Shown here piece by piece: positions 43,335 to 54,854 of a stretch of 64,000 bases of DNA. The number at the start of each line of letters is the position of its first letter. Position 1 is the first letter of the stretch. Position numbers and translations under genes: made by a program. This DNA comes from Nemertoderma westbladi (lineage: Eukaryota; Xenacoelomorpha; Nemertodermatida; Nemertodermatidae): positions 1 through 64,000 of the forward strand of contig JAUCBJ010006864.1 of the NCBI GenBank assembly GCA_032718475.1, in the 5' to 3' direction. The notes beneath the pieces are model-generated. The model was not told the DNA's origin, searched no databases, and worked only from the letters and a program-made list of their open reading frames with translations.

Positions 43335-43819
43335 CTTGTTGTAAAGGCTTTTGCGGGATTAGCTAGTCATTTTTTCCCCGCAAAGTACTCTGTAGATGTT
43401 TTGAAGGACATAAAAGTCGTTTCCTTACTGTACCGGTATTTTAGTGGACATAAAAAGCTATTTTTCTGTATGTGTACTTTGGCGGACACAACTAGCAATC
43501 CTATGTCGCAATTAGGGTTCAACAGAAGGCACTTTATGGGGCCGAACCGAACCGAACCGAAGCAGGGACAACTTCGGGCCGAACCGAACCGAATCCGAAC
43601 CGAAGTTCAGAAAGTTAGCAAATTGTGGTCATAAATTCGTATTTACGACACTATACTGGCAGTGGCAGTGGCAGACTGTTACCTATTTGGTCTGCTGACT
43701 TAGCGAGAAAGCTATGATTAATTAAAAAAATAAATACTACAAAATAAAATGGCAATATTTACATTACTATACATTACTAACCTAAACTACTGTATACTTA
43801 CTGTATGCATGCACTTACT

Positions 43820-44815
43820 TATTTTTTTTTTTCATTTCATTTTTATTCCAGACATTGAATTATACAATATATTATTACATTATTTTAGTAAAACATTATA
43901 TAATACCCGTCCATATCATTTATAAAATTGAGCACAATTATTGAATTATTAAATACATACTGCTACCTACACTACGGAAAAATAATTTACCAGAGCCTAA
44001 TATTTAAACATATTGGTGGGACCGTATTATTGACACACTTCGAAAATTCTAGACACCATATGGCAATTATTACTTATTGACTTCAATACATTATTATCAG
44101 TTTTTTTCCAACCGATGGAGCAGACTAGTGTTAGCTTTATAGATATTATCACTGAACAGTGGTAGTTTTAACTGATGTAGTGAGAGCGAAATACTTGTCG
44201 TCTCGCCGTTTGTCATTCTTGGAATCTTAAATAACTGCCTAGCAGCGTTATTGTATGCTACGGAAATCTTATTATATATGCTATTTGAATAGTTGCGGCG
44301 AGACCACAAAGCACAGCAATAAACCTGAGTACAATATGCACGAAATAAACAAAGCTTTATAGCTGTCGAGCAGCTACCGAATTTACGCACAATAATGTTT
44401 GCACGAGCATAAAGAGAACCCATCTGGGCCTTTATATCTTGTGTATCATCAGTACTACTGCACAAAATATGTCCTAAATATGATAATTTATCAACAATAT
44501 CGATTTCTTTACCGTATAACAACACTTTTGCAACTGATGTATTTTTAAAGCACTTTGGAATAAAATATAAACACTTTGTTTTCTTTGTATTGAATAAAAT
44601 CGAATTTTGATTAGCATGTGATACGGCCTTATTAATTAATATTTGTAATCCTACAATAGAGTTTGACATTAAACATAAATCATCGGCATACAGTATATTA
44701 TTAATTCTAGAATTACCAATCATACACCCGACACCTGTGTCTGAAAGGTCGGTGCTCAGATCATCAAAATATACGATAAACAAAATCGGTGAAAATAAAA
44801 CGAAAAACTTACTGT
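43820..44815 (-). pseudogene. LINE fragment inside the hAT element
   Basis: Minus-strand frame 44783-44097 (228 codons, extending in frame to about 44812 with LSPILF-like codons). It has YFDDLSTDLSD, ILYADDLCLMSN, KKTKCLYFIPKC, LYGKEIDIVDKLSYLGHIL and ARQLFKIPRM. Clearly the same family as the LINE at 40474-42921 but only the end of RT and the tail. An A-rich 3' end lies at about 43820-43835. Confidence 0.8.
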
Positions 44816-44892
44816 ATGCACCACATTTTCACCCGTAGTAAGCCGTACAGTAGTAAAATCAAATTTAGAAAACCTCACTAAAAGTACAGGTA

Positions 44893-45042
44893 CAGTCGGA
44901 CAGTGGTGCAGACAGTGGTGCAGACACTGGTGCAGACACTGGTGCAGACAGTGGTGCAGACAGTGGTGCAGACAGTGGTGCAGACACTGGTGCAGACAGT
45001 AGTGCAGACACTGGTGCAGACACTGGTGCAGACACCTGGTGA
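44893..45042. repeat. 12-bp minisatellite (GACAGTGGTGCA)
   Basis: About 12 units of GACAGTGGTGCA / GACACTGGTGCA. It lies within the hAT element and is matched by an inverted array at 45715-45925. All six frames are open because 12 is a multiple of 3; none is a gene. Confidence 0.85.
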
Positions 45043-45564
45043 AAATACTGAAATACCAGAGTACCACAAAACACAATACCACCAGGCACTATTATATTAT
45101 ATTTTATCATAGACTTTATTATCTACAAATATGCGAGTAACTACTGAAAGGTTCTACATGAAGTAGGGAGGACGTATGTAGTACAAGTCGGGGTGCGTGC
45201 GGGTGAATGTGCCCTGATTACAAATAATTAAAAGAGGTGTGTACGAAAGTAATTAATCGGTATTCCCGTATTCATATAAACAATAATGTCTATAAATTGT
45301 AAGCAGCAATGTCTCCAAGGAATGAGTTTTAAGCGACAGTGTTTGATTGTTTTTACATGACCTACTTTATACAGAGTATGTTTAATTTGTTTACCTTTAC
45401 GGGAGCCACTGCTTATTACTGTATAATAAAACGAGCTCATTAAGTTATTTTCTCGTGCTGGGCAGCTGGGGATATACATTCACTAACTCCAGTAAGGTCT
45501 CAGGAATTCTTAGCCCGCGAGTATTCTTGGCTTGCGAGTATTCTTGGGTATACTTAGCCCGCAA

Positions 45565-45690
45565 AACAATAACGTTTATTGTTTTGGTTCCCCCAATACT
45601 CCTCTGAAACTGTGAAACCTGCTCCTTTACTAAACTGCTCCTTTACTAACCTGCTCCTTTACTAAACTGCTCCTTTACTAACCTGCTCGC
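45565..45690. mobile_element. Fragment of the AACCTGCTCC MITE with local tandem amplification
   Basis: TTTATTGTTTTGGTT, then AAACCTGCTCCTTTACTAAA repeated several times. Same source family as the minisatellite at 59.5 kb. Confidence 0.5.
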
Positions 45691-45714
45691 CCCTTTACTG
45701 TCTGTACCAGTCTG

Positions 45715-45925
45715 CCAGTGTCTGCACCACTGTCTGCAGCAGTCAGCAGTGTCTGCACCAGTGTTGCACCCTGTCTGCACCACTGTCTGCACCACTGTCT
45801 GCACCAATGTCTGCACCACTGTCTGCACCAGTGCGTGCACCACTGTCTGCACCATAGGTGTCTGCATCACTGTCTGCACCATTGTCTGCACCACTGTCTG
45901 CTCTGCACCAGTGTCTGCTTAACGT
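45715..45925. repeat. 12-bp minisatellite, inverted partner (TGTCTGCACCAC)
   Basis: Reverse complement of 44893-45042, about 16 units, less regular. The pair gives the hAT element a long foldback potential. Confidence 0.8.
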
Positions 45926-47179
45926 TTACACTCCAAAATTAATTAGTACAACGATGGACAGATTGATTAGTCTTACTGTCTTCTGGTCTTAGCTCAATCA
46001 GTCAATGTAATACTTGGAATATTTAGCAAAGTTTGCTCCGGGCTTCTGCAGTATCAATTGCAGAAGCCGAACCGAACCAAAATTGCCAAACTTCGGCCCG
46101 AACCGAACCGAAGCCGAAGCTTCTGTTGAGCCCTAGTCGCAATATGCCATAATACTCTCTACACAGAGTAGTTCAGATTACGACATCTATCAGCTGATTT
46201 GGTGTACTCGTGGAAGTTTCTTTGTTCAGGCCCACTCTGTGCAATCACTCAACCAATCAGAGCGATTCTCTTGCTTTTTGTACAGAAACCTCCGAGAAAT
46301 CGCGCAATGCATTACGGTTTATGTTTACCTTTTTTCCTGACGCCACGAACATCGGCTGTGGAATAATTCTGTGTTTCAGACTTTAGCCAAACATTAGAAC
46401 GGCTTGATTACAGGAACATATAACTGTTACCAGTACGGTACCGGTACCTTACGGTACCACCGTGCACTCAATGCATTATGGCCTTTCACCGCATTATTTT
46501 ACTGCTATTTACTGTCGGTTATTAATTGTATCAGTTGATGGAATATTATTGTTTTTTGGATAATATCGAGAAAGAATCATAAAAACCCCATCTTCTTGAT
46601 ATACTGAAGGTAAGAGACAGGTTACATATAGCAATTGCGACTCATATTATATTGGTTTTGGAGTGAATCTAATGCTATTTCATAAGCACTACATGGGTCA
46701 ATTGCTGTTCTCTTTATATGTGACTAAAATTAGTAAAGGTCGGCAGATTGGTGTGCAGTATTGTGCGATAGAGTGCATGGTTTGCCTGGTAACTAAGCAT
46801 CTCCTAAAGAATGCGCCTTATACGTGAATCATAAGCCATACCGTTGTGTTTAGTATAAGTCATAACTCTGTTTACATAATTAGAGCGCAACGTCCTAAAG
46901 GAACTGTTAATATTTCCCAAAAGTGAATAATATTTGTCAGAGATTATATATTAACGATCAATCGAATAATACAGTAGGCTTACAACGCAATAAGGTCAAG
47001 TCTTCCGAATCCAGTCTCCCGGGTATATCCAACGGGTGAATGGTCGCGCACTAGGCTGGCTTCGGCTAATGTAGTGTTTATTTGTATCAAATACTTGTCA
47101 TAGGCTAAAGTCGATTTATAATCTAAAAGACATATAAATTTGGCAGGTTAAACTGCTAAAGGTCTTAAAAGCGCGAACA

Positions 47180-49384
47180 GTAACAGTTATTGCTTCTTTA
47201 TTGCGGCGTAAGCAATAAAGCTGAAGTACCGGTCGACCGGTAACCTGTAGGCCTAACTACCTAACCACCGGAACCGGTACTTACAACAGTACCGTACATC
47301 AGTATTATTTCGATTGTGATATATTGTATATTGTAGGCTGTTAGGGGATTAGGGATTGATCACCCCTTACTCCTTTGTATGGTTTACTTATTTCTGTCAG
47401 TTTTATTTACGTGTAAGTTAATATTGAGCAGAAGACGTGTAAGCCTGCTCAGATTGTACAGATAATTTGTAGGCTGGACTGTTGTCTGACTGTTGTTAGG
47501 TCTGAAGACATTGCGGTGTGTGTAGAGTGTATGTCCGATAAAGTGCCGGTTAGGAATGTAGGGGCTTCCAGTGCTGTGAGGTAAACCCCCTCGAAAGAAT
47601 AAGTCGTACTACTCGGTTAGAACGCATACTAACTAACCATTTCGGAGTCTGCATATACTGTAGTTTATTTAGGCCTGATAGTAGTCTGCCAGCGTTTGGT
47701 TTGTATTTTGTTTGTGTAGTCTGTACAGGTAGTGTAATATTTCTTATTTAGATAATTTGTAGGCTGGATTGTTGTCTGGCTGTTGTTAGGTCTGAAGAGA
47801 TTGTGGTGTGTGTAGAGTGTATGTCCGATAAAGTGCCGGTTAGGAAAGTAGGGGCTTCCAGTGCTGTGAGGTAAACCCCCTCGAAAGAATAAGTCGTACT
47901 ACTCGGTTAGAACGCATACTAACTAACCATTTCGGAGTCTGCATATACCGTAGTTTGTTTAGGCTTGATAGTAGTCTGTCAGTATTTGATCTGCATTTTG
48001 TTTGAGTAGTCTGTACGCGTAGCGTAATATTTATTAATCAGAGTTTATGCGATTATTCGCAACATTCATATCCCCAAGTTTATTCCTACAGTAATTCAGT
48101 AATTGTGCTTGTTATATATACCGTTATAGTTAAATTAACACCGGTACTACATCAGGGCTGCTTGGCGTAGGTAAAGACTGGAGATTTTGTGCTTTGGTCA
48201 CTCCAGCAGATACCGTGGTTCTTTTAGCTGTTCAAGTATTTTTAACTACTGATTATTTGTTGTATAAGTACTAGTACCTAATTTAGGGTTTAGTGTACAG
48301 TGCTTTCCGAAGGTGATTAGTGTGTAGGCAGTATATTTGTGTTGTAAAGTGGTTAATAGGCACGTTGGTTCTGGTAGACCGCGGTAATTAAATTCTAGGT
48401 AGGAACACTCCGTGATACATAACGTAGTACTTATAGCGATACGGCTATAAGTCGTCAGACGGTGGTATTTTCCTATCTGGACAACGCAGTATATTTACTA
48501 CCGCTTAGTTATTTTCAAATACCATAGTACCCTGTCCGTTGTAATAACCAGATATTCTAACCCTTTGTTAGGCTGGTTTGTAGACTCCCTGTAAAATTAC
48601 CCTAAAAATTCGTACTTATAATTTTTTGTGTTTATTTAGAGATTGTAATCTCACACCGAATTGTACGTAATTTGTAGTATTAAGTAACTTAGGTAAATTA
48701 TAATTATTTGTTTTAGTGTCCAACAAGTAGCACTTCACTGAGAGCGCACAGCTTCTGTGTAGTGACTTCCCCCAGAAATAATAACATTTATTTCAAATAT
48801 TGACAAAACCCATTAAACGGGTATATATATATATTATAAATCAACTCAAACGATTTATAAATAGTAGGCCTGCCATACAATAATTAGGTCTCAATATCAG
48901 TTGGACTACTGCTCAAATAACGGTAATAAAGTAAGTAAAGTAACCAAGTAACCCCTAAAATATTCAGAAATCCAATTATTTAAAATAATTGACATACCGG
49001 TATTTACAATAGGCTTATTATATTTATTTCTATAAAATTAGGCTGAAATTATACCGGTATTCTGTAATTAATTCTAGTCCATAATTATACTTATATACTA
49101 TAAGTGTAAGCTGTATATACCGGTATTCGCGATAGGCCTATTATATATTTATATATATTTGTGCTGGAATTACATACCGGTATTCTGTGACAAACCTAGT
49201 TTGTAATAATACTTATATATACTATATGTGTATACCGGTATTCTAATATATTGTATAGGCCTATATATCACGTTACACTGAGTAACGGTATCGGTAATTA
49301 ATCGCTAGGCTTGCAGTCATACTGAATCACTAGACTTGCTTTAACTGTAATTATAGCAGTAGGCATTCAACTGTACAAATAAAC
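47180..49384 (+). other. Untranslated leader of BEL element 2
   Basis: 2.2 kb between the 5' LTR and the first gag Met, without a significant frame. It includes a 290-bp tandem duplication and many TACCGGTATTC words near 48990-49240. Long leaders occur in large LTR elements. A primer-binding site was not recognised with confidence. Confidence 0.6.
47460..48039. repeat. 290-bp tandem duplication in the leader
   Basis: GATAATTTGTAGGCTGGA at 47461 recurs at 47751, and the following about 280 bases (GTGTGTAGAGTGTATGTCCG, CCCCCTCGAAAGAATAAGTC, CCATTTCGGAGTCTGCATAT) are repeated with few changes. Two units. Confidence 0.85.
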
Positions 49385-50941
49385 ATGTCTGACGCAAAGC
49401 AGAACCTGTCAGACAGTCTACTAGATACAACCGAAAGCAAAGTGACAGCAGAGAGACCGCGAACGAGAGACGCTATCGACATCTATCTGTCAGACTATCA
49501 ACGTTTCCTAGGTGATGAAGAGTTGAGGAGACGACTGTCTGGACTTCGCCCTAATAGTGAAGGAGCCAAGCTTGTGTTGGACGCAATCGATGTAGATAGG
49601 TTAGCTGCGAACCAAGCTAAATTCGATGAAAGCATCCGCCTCACTAAGGTTCAAGAGGAACAAGTAAAGAAAAAACGGATAGAAGACAGAAAGACAGCAG
49701 CAGCAGCAATGGCAGCGGCAGAAACGGAAAGAAAAGCGACAGAGGCAGCGGCAGAGGCAAAAGCAGCAGCTGCAGCAGTAGAAGCGGAAAGAAAAGCGGC
49801 AGCGGCAGAGGCAAAAGCAGCAGCTGCAGCAGTAGAAGCGGAAAGAAAGGCGGCAGCGGCAGAAGCGGAAAGAAAGATAGCAGTGGCAGAAGCAGAACGG
49901 AGGGCATCTGAAGAGACAACCCAACTAGAGTTGGAAAATCTTCAAGAGAGGCAAGACAACTTCAATAAACAGTTAACAGCTAGTCAAATCCAGATGATGA
50001 GACGATCTACTCACAAACGGCAGGGATTTACATCATCTGATGAAGGCGATACCACCGATCCTGAAGGTGGATGAAATAGATCTCGTCTAAGCAGCCGTAG
50101 AAGAATGTCCCACCGTCAGAAATTGCCTGATTTGCCCCCAACTGTTAGAAGGCAACTAACTAACACAGGCTTAGGTAGTACAGAACCCACAGACCAAATA
50201 ATTAAAATAGAAAGACTCCCTACTATAGTAGATGAGCCTGAAATAATTAGGCCTGTTCTTGAAATCACCCCTTCGGTGATAGAGACACCTGTGCTCCCAG
50301 AACCTATCTCTAAATTCCCTCTTCACAGCACTAGACTGCCTGTGCCCCACAGAACCACCCCTGAAAATGTTCATGTCCCTGACTCCGAGCGAAATATTAA
50401 TGATTTGTCGCCCGTTGTCCCTCGTCCACCCGCTACAACGTTGGTGAATCCTGCTTCGGCGGTTGATTGGGTGGATGAGAGACAGCGGGGGATGGATCTC
50501 CTGCTCGGGCAGATGCAGGAGACTGTTAAGCAGTTCAAGGGCACAGTAAGGGAAAGTAGGTTAGAGTTGCAAGAAGTGCAGCAAAGTATCACGTTAGAAC
50601 GCGATAAATTAGTAAATACACAAAAGGGTATACCACCACCCCCGGTAACAATGTGTCAACCTGTTAGGTCTGAAGTATCTCATGCGCAAGGTGTGGAGCC
50701 TACACGCATCTATACTGCTAGCGAAGTAGAAACTCCTATAGTGAACCCTATTAAGGGTAATTATAAACCTGTGGACAATGATATTCCCTATAGACCTGAT
50801 TATAATCCGAGAAATTTATATACCAATAACTCGATATTAAATAACACGATGGCCCAAGAAAGTTTTACTCGTCAAATGGCTAGAACCGAAGCCCATCAAG
50901 CGGTAAAGGTGGGAGAGATTAGTCAAGTTCAATGGAGATGA
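49385..50941 (+). CDS. gag: BEL element 2: N-terminal gag region (Ala-rich coiled coil), one in-frame stop
   Basis: Starts MSDAKQNLSDSLL. Residues 95-200 are an alanine/lysine/glutamate-rich coiled coil (AAAVEAERKAAAAEAK-type) made of short internal repeats. A TGA at 50072-50074 ends the first 229 codons. The same frame continues without a gap to 50941 (Pro-rich part, then KGTVRESRLELQEVQQS), so the two stretches were one protein, or the TGA is read through. A 1-base shift between about 50900 and 50940 separates this from the next frame, which continues the same gag (the shifted frame reads KFNGDEMKWLPFNEY). Confidence 0.7.
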
Positions 50942-50942
50942 G

Positions 50943-53195
50943 ATGAAATGGTTACCTTTTAATGAATATTATAAAGATAACATACAGAACTCTGTGATAT
51001 CTAACGGAGAGAAACTGAGATTCCTCATCGAGTGTTTGGAAGGATCTCCCAAGTTAATGGCGTTAAAGTTTATTGGACATCCAGATGGATTAAGACAAGT
51101 TTGGGATACACTAAACATCAGGTATGGTAATAGGACTAACATAGCTAGGTATTTATATGCGAAATTAATGGCGCCCCGAAAGTTTCTTAGCAGCGGGATT
51201 ATAGAGTTTTCCGACGAGATTCAGGAGATCTGTAGACAACTAGATTGGTTAGGTAAGTCTCATGAATACCAGAATTCTATGGTTGTAGGAGCCTTAGCAT
51301 CTACTTTGCCCAAGGGTAGAGTAGGTACACGCTGGGACAAGAAAGTGTTATATATGATGGAACAACAACGAAGAGACCCTACCATGGCTGATCTCATGTC
51401 ATTCTTAGACAGAGAGGTAAAATTACAGCTCCTAAAACAGTCCAGAGAGAAGACACCGGAAAATAAGGTAAGTGAGAAACCCGTTTCTAGGAGAAAGGTA
51501 ATACCAGTGTGTTATACCGACGACGGCGAAAGCCAGACTTCTCAAGGAGAGGACAGCGGGAAAGACACTGAAAGATCTTATTATGTCAATAAAACGCCTA
51601 AAGAACAGGTAAGTAAATTCAAGTCTCGAACCCATGACAGGAGAGAACAGATAAGAAAAACTCCTCCTACGTCTCCTAAGAGAATTCATAGAAGAAAGCC
51701 CGAGGAAAGAACAAGTGTGCACCGCACAGCACAGGTTAAAGTAAGTAACATCAAGCCCAAATGTGTGTTGTGCGACGGGCCCCACCGTTTAAGTGCGTGT
51801 GATGAATTCCTGAGGAAATCATTAAAAGATAGACGTGAAGTCATGTGGGATAAGCGGTTGTGTTATAATTGCCTCAGACGAGGACACCAACGGCGAACCT
51901 GTTACTCTGACGCAAGGTGTGCAAAGTGCGGTGCAAAACATCATATCTTGTTGCACACTGAATTTGAACGAAACAGCCCGAGTCAGGTAAGTGAGTCCGA
52001 ACTGCATGTCCAATTCAGTGATGTGAACGACACTGACCAAAGTTCTGAGATGGAAGGATTCTATACAGACGAATTCTCCGACCAAGACGAATCCTGTTAC
52101 CTAATAAATACCGCAGTGTATCGAGCACTTAAGTATGAAAGAGACCCCGACAGCGACCTTACCCTAACTACTTCTGATCGACAACCATCTTGGAAAGCGC
52201 CAACTTCCAATGTAGGAATCCGAGAATTTCCTGTAGTACAGTTAAGGGTCCACGGACCTAAAAGGAGTTATATAGTGAACGCCCTCCTTGACTCCGGTAG
52301 CACAGGAACATTCATCGACAAAGAACTAGCCGAAGACATCTTTGCTGGACAACCCAAGTTCCGAACTAAGCTAAACATGTCAGGAATTATGCAGGTTTGG
52401 AAATCTACCGTAATAGCTGATTATTATGTAGGTGCATTGTCCACCCCCCAGGATGAACTAGGAGAACATAGTATAAGGTCAGTAAAGATGGTGGCGATAA
52501 AGAACTTCGCTACCAGCCAAGTGGAACCTTATAACTGGGATGAGGACGATTTCACCCAGCAGCTTGAAATACCTAGATTCGACACCGATTACCCTGGAGT
52601 GCAAATACTCATCGGTCAAAACGCGCATGAAGCACTCGAGACATTGGAGAAACGGCCTGCTCAACCGCAACCACTACAAACTTATGCGGGAAGAACTAGA
52701 GTAGGTTGGTACCTTACTGGTCCGTCCCGTAGAACACTCATGGAAAGGTTGCCCAAAGAACGGGTCTACCACGTAATTAAATGGGAAGTGGAGAGCAGTG
52801 AGGTGGACGATCCAACTGAGGAAATACCATACTCCTCAGATAATGACGATATTAACTCCAATGTAGATCAATGGAGACATTGTCTTGGGATGATTAATCC
52901 AGCCGACATCGCTTCCAGAGGAGCAACTCCTCAAGAACTGATAGATACTCCAGGTTGGCTAGGTGGACCCGACTTCCTAAGTAAAGAAGAAGATGAATGG
53001 CCTCCTCATCTTACCACGGTGGAGATTAGACAGGCCAAGGGAGCGGAGAAAGTAACACAACAACTCAATCACCCAGCTGGTCGTTTATGTTTACTGGAAA
53101 GAGACCGAAAACTGTCCGGAAACTATGGAAGGCAAGATACTCTTCCTACGACCACCTCCCTAATCCGACAAATATCTAGGGACTCCATAACATAA
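50943..53195 (+). CDS. gag-pol: BEL element 2: gag core, zinc knuckles, aspartic protease; RT and RNase H deleted
   Basis: A DUF1759-like gag core (LPFNEYYKDNIQNSV, YAKLMAPRKF) is followed by a basic linker and BEL-type zinc knuckles (CVLCDGPHRLSAC, LCYNCLRRGHQRRTC, CAKCGAKHHILLH). A DUF1758-like aspartic protease (NALLDSGSTGTFIDK) and TRVGWYLTGP come next. Then, in frame, EIPYSSDNDD jumps to DQWRHCLGMINPADIASRG and PQELIDTPGWLGGPDFLSK, which normally lie after RNase H. So roughly 1.5-2 kb encoding RT and RNase H has been lost without breaking the frame. Integrase motifs were not found. The polyprotein may still make a particle but not cDNA on its own. Confidence 0.8.
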   Translation: MKWLPFNEYYKDNIQNSVISNGEKLRFLIECLEGSPKLMALKFIGHPDGLRQVWDTLNIRYGNRTNIARYLYAKLMAPRKFLSSGIIEFSDEIQEICRQLDWLGKSHEYQNSMVVGALASTLPKGRVGTRWDKKVLYMMEQQRRDPTMADLMSFLDREVKLQLLKQSREKTPENKVSEKPVSRRKVIPVCYTDDGESQTSQGEDSGKDTERSYYVNKTPKEQVSKFKSRTHDRREQIRKTPPTSPKRIHRRKPEERTSVHRTAQVKVSNIKPKCVLCDGPHRLSACDEFLRKSLKDRREVMWDKRLCYNCLRRGHQRRTCYSDARCAKCGAKHHILLHTEFERNSPSQVSESELHVQFSDVNDTDQSSEMEGFYTDEFSDQDESCYLINTAVYRALKYERDPDSDLTLTTSDRQPSWKAPTSNVGIREFPVVQLRVHGPKRSYIVNALLDSGSTGTFIDKELAEDIFAGQPKFRTKLNMSGIMQVWKSTVIADYYVGALSTPQDELGEHSIRSVKMVAIKNFATSQVEPYNWDEDDFTQQLEIPRFDTDYPGVQILIGQNAHEALETLEKRPAQPQPLQTYAGRTRVGWYLTGPSRRTLMERLPKERVYHVIKWEVESSEVDDPTEEIPYSSDNDDINSNVDQWRHCLGMINPADIASRGATPQELIDTPGWLGGPDFLSKEEDEWPPHLTTVEIRQAKGAEKVTQQLNHPAGRLCLLERDRKLSGNYGRQDTLPTTTSLIRQISRDSIT

Positions 53196-54854
53196 CAACA
53201 TACGGAGTGGGTGTGTGACTATATTATTTTATATTTGTTTTTTATTATTTTATATTTATGTACGTATTATTATGTAATTTTATTATAATCGTTTTCTTTA
53301 ATTTTATTTAGTAGAAGGTTATTTAAGCGATTATTTAGTAGATTAGTGCAATATATTAGTGTTTATTACTTAAGTACTTATATATTATATATTTAGTGCG
53401 ACGGCAAGAAATAATTATTTTTCTTTTTCCTTACTGTCCGTATCATATTATAAATACGTGACTACAGTAAGATGAAATATCTGTACTTATTAAAGTACCA
53501 TAAAGCTCCTACTATATTCAAGTATTATTGGTAGGCAGAGTATTAGGAATGCAAAGTTCAGATCCTCGTGTCTCGGCTAAACCAAGCTCTGGGTAGACCT
53601 TGGAAACGACTTGCCTCTTCACACTGACATTGCTTCGTGTGATATTGCTCTCATACCGTATATTAAATAATACATATAGTAGCGTGATGTCTCTTTAACA
53701 GTAGCGTAAAACGCAAAATAAATCTGTTAAACCCTTTGACCATCTGTAATTCTAGTCGATTAAGATATCGCGGCACCCACCGATATACTTGAAAGACAAA
53801 ATTTAGAATCAGTGGTTAACGTTCCCAGACAAGTTCTGGAATAAATTGGTACCCATCTTAAATATTATATAATTAATATTTATAAAATTCTATAAATCAA
53901 AATCCGTTAAAATTTAGATCCTTTGGAATTATAGTCAATTAAGATATCGTAGTACTTACCGATACTCTTAAAAGGACAAATTTCCTAGAATTAAGGATCC
54001 TCGTCCCCAGACATGCTCTGGAATAAAATTGTGTCTATTTAATATTAAATAATAAAATTACGGGAATAAATTTAAATTCATTTTTAATGAATTTGATAAG
54101 TTGTTATTTTATACAATTTATAACATTCCCAAAATTCCATTAATTAATAGATCATGGGAGCGGAGATTCACCCTATTAAGTGTATGAGAGTGCGAGAATC
54201 TCCAATATATGGTCAATAGCCGATAAAATTCATAAAATCATATATAAAGAGGGATATTGACAATTAAAGAATTACTATTAAATAGCATTCCAGATCTGTA
54301 TGCATGAGAATTACCCTAATTCTACTGCTAGCTTTCCATAATGTCACCATAGCAACAACCACGCTAGAATTAGAAACGAGTTAACAGAACAATAAAAGCT
54401 TGCCCATTGAATAGCATACGGAATAAATAGCACACCGCGAGTATCCAAGGATACACAATAACAACGTGACATTCTGGAAAGCACTTGACTAACGGACAAA
54501 TGGCCCGAATGTGTGATAGAATGTGTACAATTTGTGACAGTTACGTGGAATTTGTGCGTTTGTAGGTGAATGTTACTACTAAGGTGTGTTTACAGTAGCG
54601 AGTCGCAGTTGTGAAAGTAACCTTAACTCTGCAGTAAGAACCTGAAGTAAATCTATGCCCTTGGGACGGACAGTGGAGTGACTCGTGCCGGTTATCGTTG
54701 TCGTTGTGTAGCTACTACGTTGGCGAAAAACACAGCGACGACGGTATATCGGCGCTGAGGATCTTGCACTGTCCGGGGGCTGAGAGGGGTAGGCGGCGAA
54801 GCTCGCTGGCCTAATTATAACTCATTATAACATTGATAAACTCATATAGCAGAT
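53196..54854. other. Noncoding part of BEL element 2 with a duplicated segment
   Basis: AT-rich. A segment of about 130 bases with GATTAAGATATCGCGGCACC..CCGATA..CCCAGACAAGTTCTGGAATA at about 53755-53850 recurs, diverged, at about 53938-54035 (AATTAAGATATCGTAGTACT..CCCAGACATGCTCTGGAATA). The last 300 bases are richer in G+C and run into the unidentified coding region. Confidence 0.5.

Larger units (their letters stand above)
43513..46135. mobile_element. hAT-type DNA transposon (non-autonomous, 2.6 kb)
   Basis: The ends TAGGGTTCAACAGAAG and CTTCTGTTGAGCCCTA are inverted repeats of hAT type, flanked by the exact 8-bp duplication GTCGCAAT. Both subterminal zones carry tandem CCGAA repeats (CCGAACCGAACCGAA), likely transposase-binding sites. 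The inside holds a LINE fragment, two inverted 12-bp minisatellites and a MITE fragment; no transposase frame is present. Confidence 0.88.
43340..47179 (+). repeat. 5' LTR of BEL element 2 (split by the hAT insertion)
   Basis: LTR sequence is at 43340-43512 and 46144-47179. The 8-bp GTCGCAAT at 43505-43512 is repeated at 46136-46143. The joined LTR matches the 3' LTR base for base apart from about a dozen substitutions (for example TCTGTATGTG against TCTGAATGTG). Confidence 0.88.

Noticed and set aside
49601-49924. Antisense Cys/Phe/Leu-rich frames opposite the Ala-rich coiled coil
   Set aside because: Mirror frames of the GCA-rich gag coding repeats.
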